DNA of 64,000 nucleotides. Origin: Arthrobacter oryzae (GTDB lineage Bacteria; Actinomycetota; Actinomycetes; Actinomycetales; Micrococcaceae). The notes below the pieces were generated by a model. That model did not search any database and was not told the origin of the DNA. It saw only the letters and a list, made by a program, of their open reading frames with translations. Each line of letters starts with the position of its first letter. Positions within the stretch are counted from its first letter, which is position 1. The position numbers and the translations under genes were made by a program. Location: the NCBI RefSeq assembly GCF_030812315.1, contig NZ_JAUSSM010000009.1, positions 183,633 to 247,632 of the forward strand. Reading direction: 5' to 3'. This document shows, in pieces, positions 8,291 through 16,403 of this stretch.

Positions 8291-8848
8291 ATGCCGATGT
8301 ACGTCAGCCACCCAACTGCGGCCACCAGCCGCGCGGACAGCAGAAGTCCGGAGCAAAAAGCCTGGGACCTCGCCGCCACGGTGTGCGATCCGGAGATCCC
8401 GGTGCTCACCATCGCTGACCTTGGCATCCTGAGGGATGTCAGGCTGTTCGACGACGGCGGGATGGTGCCCGCTGTGCAGGTCACCATCACGCCCACGTAC
8501 TCGGGCTGCCCGGCCATGGACGCCATCCGCGACGACCTCACCGCGGCGTTCGCCAAGGAGGGCTACCCCACCGTGCACGTGGAGCTGGTGCTCTCGCCCG
8601 CGTGGACCACGGACTGGATGACCGAGTCCGGCAAGGCCAAGCTGGAGGAGTACGGCATTGCGCCGCCCACGGGCCGCTCCGATGCTGCAAGGCACGCCGG
8701 CCCCATCCGCCTGAGCATGGCCGTCAAATGCCCGCAGTGTTCGTCGCTGAACACCAAGGAACTCACCCGCTTCGGTTCCACCTCCTGCAAGGCGCTGTAC
8801 GTCTGCCAGGACTGCAAGGAACCGTTCGACTACTTCAAAGTCCTGTAA
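8291..8848 (+). CDS. paaD: PaaD, Fe-S assembly factor of the phenylacetyl-CoA epoxidase
   Basis: 185 aa. An N-terminal MIP18/SufT-like domain (CDPEIPVLTIADLGILRDV, then TPTYSGCPAMD with the conserved Cys) is followed by a C-terminal zinc-ribbon pair KCPQC and CQDC (about 148-180). PaaD is needed to mature the iron-sulfur/diiron centres of the epoxidase system. ATG 8291 is used; ATG 8297 is equally possible. Operon position between paaC and paaE is canonical. Confidence 0.94.
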   Translation: MPMYVSHPTAATSRADSRSPEQKAWDLAATVCDPEIPVLTIADLGILRDVRLFDDGGMVPAVQVTITPTYSGCPAMDAIRDDLTAAFAKEGYPTVHVELVLSPAWTTDWMTESGKAKLEEYGIAPPTGRSDAARHAGPIRLSMAVKCPQCSSLNTKELTRFGSTSCKALYVCQDCKEPFDYFKVL

Positions 8849-8858
8849 GGAAGCCCCC

Positions 8859-10085
8859 ATGCCTGTTGTCCGCCAGACCGCCGCCGAGCAGGCGGCAGCC
8901 ACCGGCCGCCGTCGTGCGTCCTTCCACACCCTGACGGTGGATGAAGTCCGCCGGCTCACAGACGATGCGATCGAGGTGACGTTCGGCGTCCCGGCCGAGC
9001 TGGCCGGGCAGTACGACTACCTCCCGGGCCAGTACGTGGCCCTGCGCACCACCATGCCGGATGAGAACGGCCAGCCGCACGAGGTGCGCCGCAGCTACTC
9101 CATCTGCGCCGAGCCGCGGAGCTTCGCGGACGGCAGCAGCGAGATCCGGGTGGCCATCAAGAAAGACCTGGGCGGCCAGTTTTCCACGTGGGCCAACGCC
9201 GAGCTGAGGGCCGGCGACGTCCTGGACGTGATGAGCCCGATGGGTGCGTTCGTCTCCAAGCACGGCCGGGACGGCAAGGCCGTGGAGCAGAACGTGATGA
9301 ACTCCATGAACCATCCGGAGGACCTGGTGGGGGAGCCCGGCAGCTTCGTGGCCATCGCCGCGGGTTCCGGCATCACCCCCGTGATTGCCATTGCCCGCAC
9401 GCTGCTGGCCGCGAACCCGGACACCCGCTTCGACCTGATCTACGCGAACAAGGCAGCCATGGACGTGATGTTCCTGGAGGAGCTGGCGGACCTTAAGGAC
9501 AAGTACCCGTCGCGCCTGGCGCTGCACCACGTGCTGTCCCGCGAGCAGCGCATCGCGCCGCTGCTGAGCGGAAGGATCGACGCCGAGAAGCTCCAGCAGC
9601 TGCTGGGCACCGCCATCCACGCGGACGATGTGGACGAGTGGTTCCTGTGCGGGCCGTTCGAGCTGGTGCAGCTGTGCCGTGACACCCTGGCATCCCGCGG
9701 GGTGAAGCCGGAGCACATCCGCTTCGAGCTGTTCACCTCGGGCAAGCCGGACCGCCCCGAGGGCAACATCGGCCGGCCGGTGATCGATGACGAATCCAAG
9801 GAGACGTACAAGATCACGTTCAAGTTGGACGGCCTCGAGGGCAAGGTGGCCAGCCCCACGCACGCCCGCGAGTCCATCCTCAACGCCGCCCTGCGCGTGC
9901 GCCCGGACGTGCCGTTCGCCTGTGCCGGGGGAGTGTGCGGGACCTGCCGCGCCAAGGTGGTCACGGGCAAGGTGACCATGGACGAAAACTACGCCCTGGA
10001 GCAGGATGAACTGGACAAGGGCTACGTGCTCACCTGCCAGTCCCACCCCACCACCCCTGAAGTCACCGTCGACTTCGACGTCTAA
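8859..10085 (+). CDS. paaE: 1,2-phenylacetyl-CoA epoxidase reductase PaaE
   Basis: 408 aa. The N-terminal ferredoxin-NADP reductase module has the flavin motif RRSYSICAEP (about 76-85) and GSGITPV for NAD(P)H. The C-terminal plant-type 2Fe-2S domain has CAGGVCGTC (about 355-363) and a final Cys in LTCQSH (about 391). It passes electrons from NADPH to PaaA. An insert of about 20 residues between the FNR lobes (SKHGRDGKAVEQNVMN) is typical of actinobacterial PaaE. It ends the paaABCDE block; 24 bp then lead to the hydratase gene. Confidence 0.95.
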   Translation: MPVVRQTAAEQAAATGRRRASFHTLTVDEVRRLTDDAIEVTFGVPAELAGQYDYLPGQYVALRTTMPDENGQPHEVRRSYSICAEPRSFADGSSEIRVAIKKDLGGQFSTWANAELRAGDVLDVMSPMGAFVSKHGRDGKAVEQNVMNSMNHPEDLVGEPGSFVAIAAGSGITPVIAIARTLLAANPDTRFDLIYANKAAMDVMFLEELADLKDKYPSRLALHHVLSREQRIAPLLSGRIDAEKLQQLLGTAIHADDVDEWFLCGPFELVQLCRDTLASRGVKPEHIRFELFTSGKPDRPEGNIGRPVIDDESKETYKITFKLDGLEGKVASPTHARESILNAALRVRPDVPFACAGGVCGTCRAKVVTGKVTMDENYALEQDELDKGYVLTCQSHPTTPEVTVDFDV

Positions 10086-10109
10086 GTCTTTCGAACAGCA
10101 AGGAGCCCC

Positions 10110-10892
10110 ATGATCTCGCTCTCCATTACCGACGGCGTCGCCGAGGTTGTGCTGAACGCACCGCACAAGCTGAACTCACTGGACGAGCAGGCGCTCAGGG
10201 ATTTAACACAGGCGTACGACGACGCCGCTGCCGCCGCCTCGCGCGGTGAGGTGCGGGCGCTGCTGCTCAGGGGAGAGGGCCGCGCCTTCTGCGCGGGCCG
10301 GGACATTGCCGGCGTCACGCCGGAGACTGATGACGTCCAGGGGTACCTGGGCGGGCTGCTGCAGCCGCTGTTGAAGAAGATGACAGCCTTCCCAGCTCCG
10401 ACGTTCGCGGCGGCCCAGGGTGCGTGCCTGGGCGTGGGGCTGGGGTTGCTGCTAGCTACGGACGTGGTGTACGTGGCGGAGGACGCCAAGTTCGGCTCGC
10501 CGTTCGCCAAGCTGGGCGCCACGCTGGACTCCGGCGGGCACTGGTACTTCACCGAGCGGCTGGGCATGCACCGCACGCTGGACCTGATCTACACAGCCGA
10601 GCTGATGACCGGCGCCGAGGCAGTGGCGCAGGGCATGTTCAGCCGGGCCATGCCCAAGGACGAGCTGCTGGAAAACACCCGCGGCATCGTGGCGAAGGTT
10701 GCCACGGGCGCCACGGGTGCTTTCAATGCCAGCAAGGACCTGGTGGCCCACATCCGCGACCAGCGCCTTGGCCTCTGGGAGGCCATGGAGGAGGAAAACG
10801 CGGAGCAGGCCCGGCTGTGCAAGTCCGAGGACTACTCAGAGGGCTTCAAGGCGTTCCAGGAGAAACGGACGCCGGAGTTCAAAGGCCGGTAA
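10110..10892 (+). CDS. Enoyl-CoA hydratase/isomerase, PaaG-like
   Basis: 260 aa crotonase-fold enzyme. Oxyanion-hole segments are RGEGRAFCAGRDI and AAAQGACLGVGLG, and the C-terminal helix has the YSEGFKAFQEKRTPEFKGR ending shared with PaaG/PaaF. In this operon it most likely isomerises ring-1,2-epoxyphenylacetyl-CoA to the oxepin, or hydrates a later intermediate; the two cannot be separated by eye. AAGGAG lies just upstream of ATG 10110. No paaK, paaZ or thioesterase follows in the window. Confidence 0.85.
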   Translation: MISLSITDGVAEVVLNAPHKLNSLDEQALRDLTQAYDDAAAAASRGEVRALLLRGEGRAFCAGRDIAGVTPETDDVQGYLGGLLQPLLKKMTAFPAPTFAAAQGACLGVGLGLLLATDVVYVAEDAKFGSPFAKLGATLDSGGHWYFTERLGMHRTLDLIYTAELMTGAEAVAQGMFSRAMPKDELLENTRGIVAKVATGATGAFNASKDLVAHIRDQRLGLWEAMEEENAEQARLCKSEDYSEGFKAFQEKRTPEFKGR

Positions 10893-10893
10893 C

Positions 10894-10911
10894 CGAGCCC
10901 GTTGAAATCAG
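10894..10911. repeat. REP-like 20-mer copy after the hydratase stop
   Basis: The stretch just after the stop codon (ACCGAGCCCGTTGAAATC) resembles the core of the four repeats in the E2 gene at 42918-43424 (GAGCCTGTCGAAAC). It could be a dispersed intergenic repeat or chance. Confidence 0.3.
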
Positions 10912-11936
10912 ACCGCGGGATCGTCAACCATGGTGACGCTGTCTGCCAGTTCCATCCAGACGTCTGACTCTGTCGGCAAGTTGGCAGGGCAGGCGAGGTC
11001 GAGTTCCATCAGGGCGTTTGCGGAAGGCACAGCCCGCAGGGCCAGCCGGACTACGAGGTCCACGTCGCTCTTGTTCTTGAACCGCATTTCGGCTTCCTGC
11101 AGTTCAATGACGCGGCCATCCGCGTTCCGAAGCTTTGCGTAGAGCGAGTCACTATCCGTCACTACGGTGACCGGGGATCCGACCGCTTTTTTGATGCCCG
11201 CGATTTCCCCCTCCATGGAGGCCTTCGTTGCATCTTCATCGGAGATGGCGCTGCTGGGCGGCATGACGATCTGGCGCGTGGTGAACAGGCAGGGGTTGTT
11301 GCTGTTGCGGTACTTGGTGGTGCCGTCCTTGACTTCAGAGATGGTCCAGCCGTCGGGTATCTGGACGGACCAGACGGGCGGCGAGGTGAAGTCGGCGGTC
11401 TGGAAGAGATACAGGTCTTCTTCGCCGGAGGCTGCGGCCGAGGACTCGTCGGTGGTGGCCTCCTCGGTAGCCCCGGCAGACGCTGTACTTCCGGCGGTCT
11501 TCGTCGGCGCCGGAGTTATTTTCCGATCGTTGGCCGAGACGATGCCGCCCAGGACCATCACGCCGCCCAGTGCCAGGACAGCCGCAACGCCAACGCCGCC
11601 AGCAACCCAGCCCCAGACCGGGATGCCGCGCTTCGGCGGGGTCGGGCCGAACGAACCCGGTCCGGGCTGCCCGTATTGTCCGTGTCCGGGCTCGCCGTAT
11701 GGCGGCTGGCCGATGTTGTACTGGTCCGCTCGCGGGGGATAGGGCGGCTGGCCGAACTCCGGCTGGCCCTGTTGGTTCTGCTGCCCCTGCTGCGGCGGAT
11801 ACGGCTGGCCGGGCTGCGGCGGGTAGGGCGGGAACGGCTGCTGCTGGCCTTCCTGTCCCGGCGCCGGAGCGTCGGGCTGCTGCCATCCGTGCTGGTCTGG
11901 CTGTTGCGGAGTTCCGGGCTGCTGATCGTTGTTCAA
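10908..11936 (-). CDS. Membrane-anchored hypothetical protein with Pro/Gln-rich cytoplasmic arm
   Basis: 342 aa from TTG 11936, chosen because GGGGGA lies 4 nt upstream; the longer frame from 12017 has no RBS. Residues 1-103 are Pro, Gln, Gly and Tyr-rich with repeated QPPYPP/PYPP motifs. One membrane helix (about 104-133) follows, then a Thr/Ser/Ala linker and an extracytoplasmic domain (about 180-335) with two Cys (NPCLF and DLACP). This layout is common for actinobacterial cell-envelope proteins of unknown role. It is divergent from galU. No function is proposed. Confidence 0.75.
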   Translation of the reverse strand: MNNDQQPGTPQQPDQHGWQQPDAPAPGQEGQQQPFPPYPPQPGQPYPPQQGQQNQQGQPEFGQPPYPPRADQYNIGQPPYGEPGHGQYGQPGPGSFGPTPPKRGIPVWGWVAGGVGVAAVLALGGVMVLGGIVSANDRKITPAPTKTAGSTASAGATEEATTDESSAAASGEEDLYLFQTADFTSPPVWSVQIPDGWTISEVKDGTTKYRNSNNPCLFTTRQIVMPPSSAISDEDATKASMEGEIAGIKKAVGSPVTVVTDSDSLYAKLRNADGRVIELQEAEMRFKNKSDVDLVVRLALRAVPSANALMELDLACPANLPTESDVWMELADSVTMVDDPAV

Positions 11937-12077
11937 GTTGTCCCCCAATATTTGTAAATGGTGCAACCAGAAGTATGTCCTGAAAACCGACGGCCAGCGA
12001 TGGGCAGGGGTCCCCATCAGCCGCGTAATCTAGGCCGTGAATTGCCAGTTTCCTCCAAGGATTTGTATGGTTCAGCT

Positions 12078-12971
12078 ATGACTCTGGGGAAATCAGTGCG
12101 AAAAGCCGTCATTCCTGCTGCCGGATTGGGAACTCGCTTCCTGCCCGCCACCAAGGCGATGCCGAAGGAAATGTTGCCGGTTGTTGACCAGCCAGCAATC
12201 CAGTACGTAGTGGAAGAAGCCGTCAAGGCAGGCCTGACGGACCTCCTCATGATCACGGGGCGCCAGAAGCGGGCCCTGGAGGACCACTTTGACCGCGCAC
12301 CGAACCTGGAGCGCACCTTGGAGCTCAAGGGCGACCTGGACCGTCTGGAGGCCGTCCAGCACGCCTCCAGCCTTGCCCCGTTGCACTACCTGCGTCAGGG
12401 AGACCCGAAGGGCTTGGGCCACGCAGTGCTGTGTGCCCGTCAGCATGTAGGGGACGAGCCGTTTGCTGTCCTGCTGGGTGACGACCTCATCGACGCTCGT
12501 GATGAGCTGCTGAGCACCATGATTGACGTCCAGTCCAAGACCGGCGGCTCTGTCATTGCCCTGATCGAGGTGGATCCGGCGCAGATCAGTGCCTACGGCT
12601 GCGCGGACATCACGCCCGTGGACGGCGAGAACTACTTCCAGGTGAACCGCCTGGTGGAGAAGCCCTCTGTGGACGAGGCTCCCTCGAACCTGGCCGTCAT
12701 CGGCCGGTACGTGCTGCACCCCGCCGTGTTCGACGTACTGGAGGAGACCGAGCCCGGCCGCGGCGGAGAGATCCAGCTGACGGACGCGTTGCAGACCCTC
12801 GCGACTTCGGAGGGCGAAGGCAGCGGTGTGTACGGCGTGGTGTTCCGTGGCCGCCGCTACGACACGGGAGACAAGCTCAGCTACATCAAGGCCGTTATTT
12901 CCATTGCGTCGGAGCGCGTGGACTTCGGCGAAGACCTGAAGGCGTGGATGAAGGAATTCGTGAACGAATAG
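12078..12971 (+). CDS. galU: UTP-glucose-1-phosphate uridylyltransferase
   Basis: 297 aa. Makes UDP-glucose from UTP and glucose 1-phosphate in the cytoplasm. The signature AAGLGTRFLPATKAMPKEML lies at about residues 12-31; VVDQPAIQYVVEEA, GDDLID and RYDTGDKLSYIKA are also family blocks. ATG 12078 gives the usual opening; the RBS before it is poor and GTG 12096 (GGGGA 5 nt upstream) is the alternative. UDP-glucose feeds ugd (16404-17717) in the downstream exopolysaccharide locus, although galU is on the other strand. Confidence 0.95.
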   Translation: MTLGKSVRKAVIPAAGLGTRFLPATKAMPKEMLPVVDQPAIQYVVEEAVKAGLTDLLMITGRQKRALEDHFDRAPNLERTLELKGDLDRLEAVQHASSLAPLHYLRQGDPKGLGHAVLCARQHVGDEPFAVLLGDDLIDARDELLSTMIDVQSKTGGSVIALIEVDPAQISAYGCADITPVDGENYFQVNRLVEKPSVDEAPSNLAVIGRYVLHPAVFDVLEETEPGRGGEIQLTDALQTLATSEGEGSGVYGVVFRGRRYDTGDKLSYIKAVISIASERVDFGEDLKAWMKEFVNE

Positions 12972-13001
12972 GTCAATTCACGGTCAATTTTCAGACAGCC
13001 T

Positions 13002-13448
13002 CTACTCCGGCCGGCGTAGAGCCTGTCTGCCGCTAAGTCGACGGATACTGGTCCGGGCGGCCAGTGCACCAATGACACAGCCGGCTGTATTTGTGACAAG
13101 GTCCAGAGGGCTCGCGAAGCGCTCGTAAAGAAAAAGCTGCTGGCCAAGCTCCATGCAACCAGAGACCGCTAATCCTAACGCGCCGAGCTGCCAAAATCGC
13201 TTGCTTGGGAAGGCCAGTGATGCGACGGCCCCCAAAGGGACGCAGAGGACAATGTTGGCTGCGGCTTCTACGACGGAGTAATTAATCCAGTGGGGAATTC
13301 CCACTGCGTGGATCAGAAATAGAAATCCCTCGAGTTCACCCTGAACGGGTTTGTCCACCGGGCTCGGCCAGAAAGCCACCAGCGCCAGCGGCACCAACAG
13401 GGCAACGAGGACTGCCCGCCAAAGCTGGGGTTGCTCCAGGCGCGTCAA
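13002..13448 (-). CDS. VanZ-like membrane protein
   Basis: 148 aa with four predicted membrane helices. The conserved VanZ region ANIVLCVPLGAVASL and the later SGCMELGQQLF...SPLDLVTNTAGCVIGALAA are clear. VanZ-like proteins occur in many Gram-positive envelope and exopolysaccharide loci; their biochemical role is not settled. Start TTG 13448 has TGAGG 5 nt upstream. It is convergent with galU (30 bp apart) and lies 7 nt after a small upstream ORF, suggesting coupling. Confidence 0.82.
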   Translation of the reverse strand: MTRLEQPQLWRAVLVALLVPLALVAFWPSPVDKPVQGELEGFLFLIHAVGIPHWINYSVVEAAANIVLCVPLGAVASLAFPSKRFWQLGALGLAVSGCMELGQQLFLYERFASPLDLVTNTAGCVIGALAARTSIRRLSGRQALRRPE

Positions 13449-13455
13449 GCAGGCC

Positions 13456-13602
13456 TCAGGATGTCTTCAGAACGGCTACGAAGGACACACCGAGAGCAGC
13501 GATCGCCAGGAGCGTCAAGAGGATGTAGGGGAACGCGTCCAAAGGGAGCGAAGGCAAAGAAAAGTCGAATTGCCAGCGTGGTCGGCGCCAATGTCTCCCC
13601 AT
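13456..13602 (-). CDS. Small one-helix membrane protein (putative)
   Basis: 48 aa with an Arg-rich start (MGRHWRRPRWQFDF) and a clear hydrophobic helix ILLTLLAIAALGVSFVAVL. Its stop is 7 nt before the VanZ-like start on the same strand. No good RBS precedes ATG 13602; a rival frame starting with TTG a few bases inside has a GGGGAGA site but codes for an unlikely protein. Supported only by the hydrophobic pattern and spacing. Confidence 0.4.
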   Translation of the reverse strand: MGRHWRRPRWQFDFSLPSLPLDAFPYILLTLLAIAALGVSFVAVLKTS

Positions 13603-13661
13603 AACATTTATGAATACCACAAAGTTCAGAAGTCTGGCCCGCGGTTTCTGGTTAAAGCAGA

Positions 13662-13703
13662 GAGTGGGTGGTTCTCCGGTTTCCCGGAGAACCGCCCACC
13701 CTC
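13662..13703 (-). terminator. Hairpin terminator after the LANTG gene
   Basis: Arms at 13662-13679 and 13684-13703 pair over about 18 bp with one bulge and a G-U pair, closed by a 4-nt loop. It lies 22 bp after the stop of the cell-wall protein gene; a short T-containing stretch follows in that direction. Confidence 0.8.
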
Positions 13704-13725
13704 TTTGGTGCTTGCTGGTTTAGCC

Positions 13726-14331
13726 TTACGCTGCGGCGTCAGCCTTGGCGCGGCGGCGAACCACAACTACGGAGGTTGCTCCGGCAGCCAGTGCGCCTGC
13801 GCCCACCAGCGACCAGAGAACAAGGCTGGCGTCTGCACCGGTGTTGGCCAGGCCTGCACCGCCGGCGTTAGCCAGCGGAGCGCCAGCGGTGTTGGTCCCA
13901 CCAGCCGAGGCTACAACCACAACGGTGACGGGGCCAACGGTGCGGCCGGAAGTGCCGGTGGCAGTCAGGTTGTAGGTCCCGGGTTCGTTGATGCTCAGGG
14001 TGACAGCGAAGGCGCCATTTGCGTCTGCCGTCGCGGGAATACTCTGAGGTGCAAGCGGCAGCGTGATCTTGGTCGGTACCGTGCGGCTACCGTTAGAGAC
14101 GCTGGAACCGTTTGCAGCCGGCGGGTTGCCAGGAGTGACAGAGATGGTGAGGCCTTCACCGGCAAGGAAGCCCTGACCACGGAAGACAAACTGCTCGCCC
14201 GGGCCTACAGTGCCGTCAGATACGGCGGCCTGGGACGGCCGCGGCGGGTAAAGCCTGTCGGCGGCTGCCGGGACCGCCCCAATGAGTGCAATGGATCCTG
14301 CGAGTGCGATTGCTGCAAGTGTTTTCTTCAA
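13726..14331 (-). CDS. LANTG-type cell-wall-anchored surface protein
   Basis: 201 aa. A Sec signal peptide (1-24, cleavage near AAA-D) is followed by one Ig-like/bacterial domain of about 110 residues (GPGEQFVFRGQGFLAGE to TVGPVTVVVV) and a sorting signal: LANTG at 161-165, a hydrophobic helix and RRRAKADAAA at the end. A sortase would cleave between T and G and attach the protein to peptidoglycan. A near-copy LANAG lies 8 residues before. No sortase gene is in the window. It ends at a strong hairpin, so it appears to be a single unit. Confidence 0.85.
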   Translation of the reverse strand: MKKTLAAIALAGSIALIGAVPAAADRLYPPRPSQAAVSDGTVGPGEQFVFRGQGFLAGEGLTISVTPGNPPAANGSSVSNGSRTVPTKITLPLAPQSIPATADANGAFAVTLSINEPGTYNLTATGTSGRTVGPVTVVVVASAGGTNTAGAPLANAGGAGLANTGADASLVLWSLVGAGALAAGATSVVVVRRRAKADAAA

Positions 14332-14502
14332 TGTGTCCCCCTGAGACCGTAATTACGATGTGTCACGTGATTGGTGGAGATTCCGATCCGCCGAGTGACC
14401 GTAGGTTGAAATCTCATTTGCTGTGCCCAAGTAGACGTTAGCATCCCGTGACGGATGTTACCAAAGTGAATCAAGTCGCTTTACATACTGTTAACGCAAT
14501 GT

Positions 14503-16401
14503 CTACTTCTCTGGCGCGCATTCGGCTCGTTTGTTGCCTAGAACCACGTCTTTGACAGGCTGAACGGTCGGTGTAACAACCAGGTTAGGTTCCGTGTGCT
14601 GAACAATTTTCCCAAATGTCAGTTCCACGGTGCTGCTCTGCCCCGGCGCCAACATGACGGTCACCGATCCGACCGGCCGGTTGCTGTGCTGGTGCGCGGC
14701 AAAGTCCGTCCTCTTGCCGTCGACCATGACTGTTTCTACATTGGCTTGGACAGGTCCGTAGGCTATGACGTTCGTTCGGACCATTCCTGGCGGGACGCCG
14801 AACACACCATCCCCAGTTACATAGGCAGGCAACGAAGTCGCCGCGTCCGCCGGAGCGTTGTTGGTGCTCGTGATGCGTACCCTGACCTGTCCATACTCGT
14901 CACCCGTGCATTCCTCAATGAGCTGTACAGACCGCTTCATGTGGTAATCCATTTTCGCCCCGGTGCCATCGTTGAAATAAACGCCGAATTGTGCGGGGGA
15001 GACACTGGGACCCGCGATGGAACCACTAAGGGGATACTTTCCTAAAACTGATTGTTCATCTCGGTTGCTGGACCAGATGAGTACACGACCCTCTGATGCT
15101 CCGCGTGTGACGCCTTCTAGAAGCCCCTTGGCATCGGCTTTGCCACTCGAAAGTGCCGAGAAGATTTCATGCGCTACTCCGGCAAAGTAGGCATCCTGAA
15201 GCCGGGGTGACTCGATCTTGGCGTAGACATCTGACAAAAGGGTTGCAACAACGTTGTTGCCGTTCAGTTCTGTTGGCAGACCGCCGCTGGCTAACGCGTC
15301 TAACTCAGGATTGCTGATCTTGATCGATCCCGTCGCGTTCAGTATGTAGCTCAACGCAACTGGGTCTACTGAAATCACACCATCAACACGCTGTCCAGTC
15401 TTTTTCTCCCACATTGCTTGGGCGCTAGTAGCCGATGTCGGAAAGTCTGGCGTCAGATTTACGTCCTGCATGTACTTACCGAGCCGAACAGAATAGATTT
15501 GCTGCTGTTCAGCGTCAACGGCCAGAGGGGGTTGCATTACGCCAACTTCTCCGGCGCTGCTCTGTAGGCCGAGCGAAAGTTTCCCTTGGTCGAGCGTTAA
15601 GACCGCAAGCGCGCCTGGGATGCCACCGGAGGCGCGTGCTTCGGCGTTGTTTTGGATCATGAGCAAGTAGTTACGAGTGCCCTGCGCTCCCAGCATATCG
15701 GGGGCGACCTGTGAAGCGCTGGCGGCTGCATCCAATGCCCCCGTCACCGACTCCAATTGCTCACGTGCCCGGACTAGTGGTTCCGCTACCTGAGGCAAGA
15801 GGCCGTTGGTGTCGATTCTCGCCAACCTGTCGGCTGAGACTCTAACCGCATGAGCTGCGGAAGTCACACTAGGAGACGCATCTTGGATGGGTTCCAAGTT
15901 CGTTCCTTCGCTATTGGGTAGCAGGCTGTCCCAATCAAGAGAGCCAAATACTTTGACCAGCGGACCCACACCCAGGGTGGACACGTCGTCTGCCGAGCGG
16001 GCAACTTCTGCGACTGCACTAAAGTTCGGACCGACTCCGGGCGCAGCTGAGGCCAATGTCCACAGGGGGTCGTCAGCCGCTTCGCGGGCCGCCCCCGTGT
16101 GAGCACGAAGCCGTTCGGCTGTCTTGGCGGCGTCTTGCGGCCTGTCGCCAGCAACGTCTTCCTTGAGAAGCGGAATCAACTGTGTTGCGGCTTCAAGTTC
16201 GGACTTGACGACGTTTGCCTTGGCGCCAAGCCAAAGGACAGCAGAAATCATCAGGATTGCTGTAGCGCCTAGCCATACTGCCGCGATTTTCAGACCACGT
16301 TTCTGGATACGGCGAGTTTGCCTCTCAACTGAGCTCAAGGAGTCGCCGCTCTTCTTGTTAGGTGTCGTTTCCGTCTCTGACTCTGCTTCAGTGCCCGCCA
16401 C
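14503..16401 (-). CDS. DUF4012 domain protein of the exopolysaccharide locus
   Basis: 632 aa. A charged N-terminus (ERQTRRIQKRGLK) precedes one membrane helix (about 38-60), and the remainder is a large extracytoplasmic DUF4012 domain (blocks AQGTRNYLLMIQNNAEARASGG and VDGVISVDPVALSYIL). The family is common next to actinobacterial sugar transferases; it resembles LytR-CpsA-Psr associated envelope proteins but its reaction is unknown. GTG 16401 was chosen: it is 2 nt after the ugd stop with GGGGCGA upstream. Start 16449 would overlap ugd by 46 bp. Same transcription unit as ugd. Confidence 0.85.
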   Translation of the reverse strand: MAGTEAESETETTPNKKSGDSLSSVERQTRRIQKRGLKIAAVWLGATAILMISAVLWLGAKANVVKSELEAATQLIPLLKEDVAGDRPQDAAKTAERLRAHTGAAREAADDPLWTLASAAPGVGPNFSAVAEVARSADDVSTLGVGPLVKVFGSLDWDSLLPNSEGTNLEPIQDASPSVTSAAHAVRVSADRLARIDTNGLLPQVAEPLVRAREQLESVTGALDAAASASQVAPDMLGAQGTRNYLLMIQNNAEARASGGIPGALAVLTLDQGKLSLGLQSSAGEVGVMQPPLAVDAEQQQIYSVRLGKYMQDVNLTPDFPTSATSAQAMWEKKTGQRVDGVISVDPVALSYILNATGSIKISNPELDALASGGLPTELNGNNVVATLLSDVYAKIESPRLQDAYFAGVAHEIFSALSSGKADAKGLLEGVTRGASEGRVLIWSSNRDEQSVLGKYPLSGSIAGPSVSPAQFGVYFNDGTGAKMDYHMKRSVQLIEECTGDEYGQVRVRITSTNNAPADAATSLPAYVTGDGVFGVPPGMVRTNVIAYGPVQANVETVMVDGKRTDFAAHQHSNRPVGSVTVMLAPGQSSTVELTFGKIVQHTEPNLVVTPTVQPVKDVVLGNKRAECAPEK

Positions 16402-16403
16402 AG

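Noticed and set aside
11937..12077. Longer galU (from 11958) and longer hypothetical protein (to 12017)
   Set aside because: The added residues are unlike the families, no RBS precedes them and the two frames would overlap head to head.
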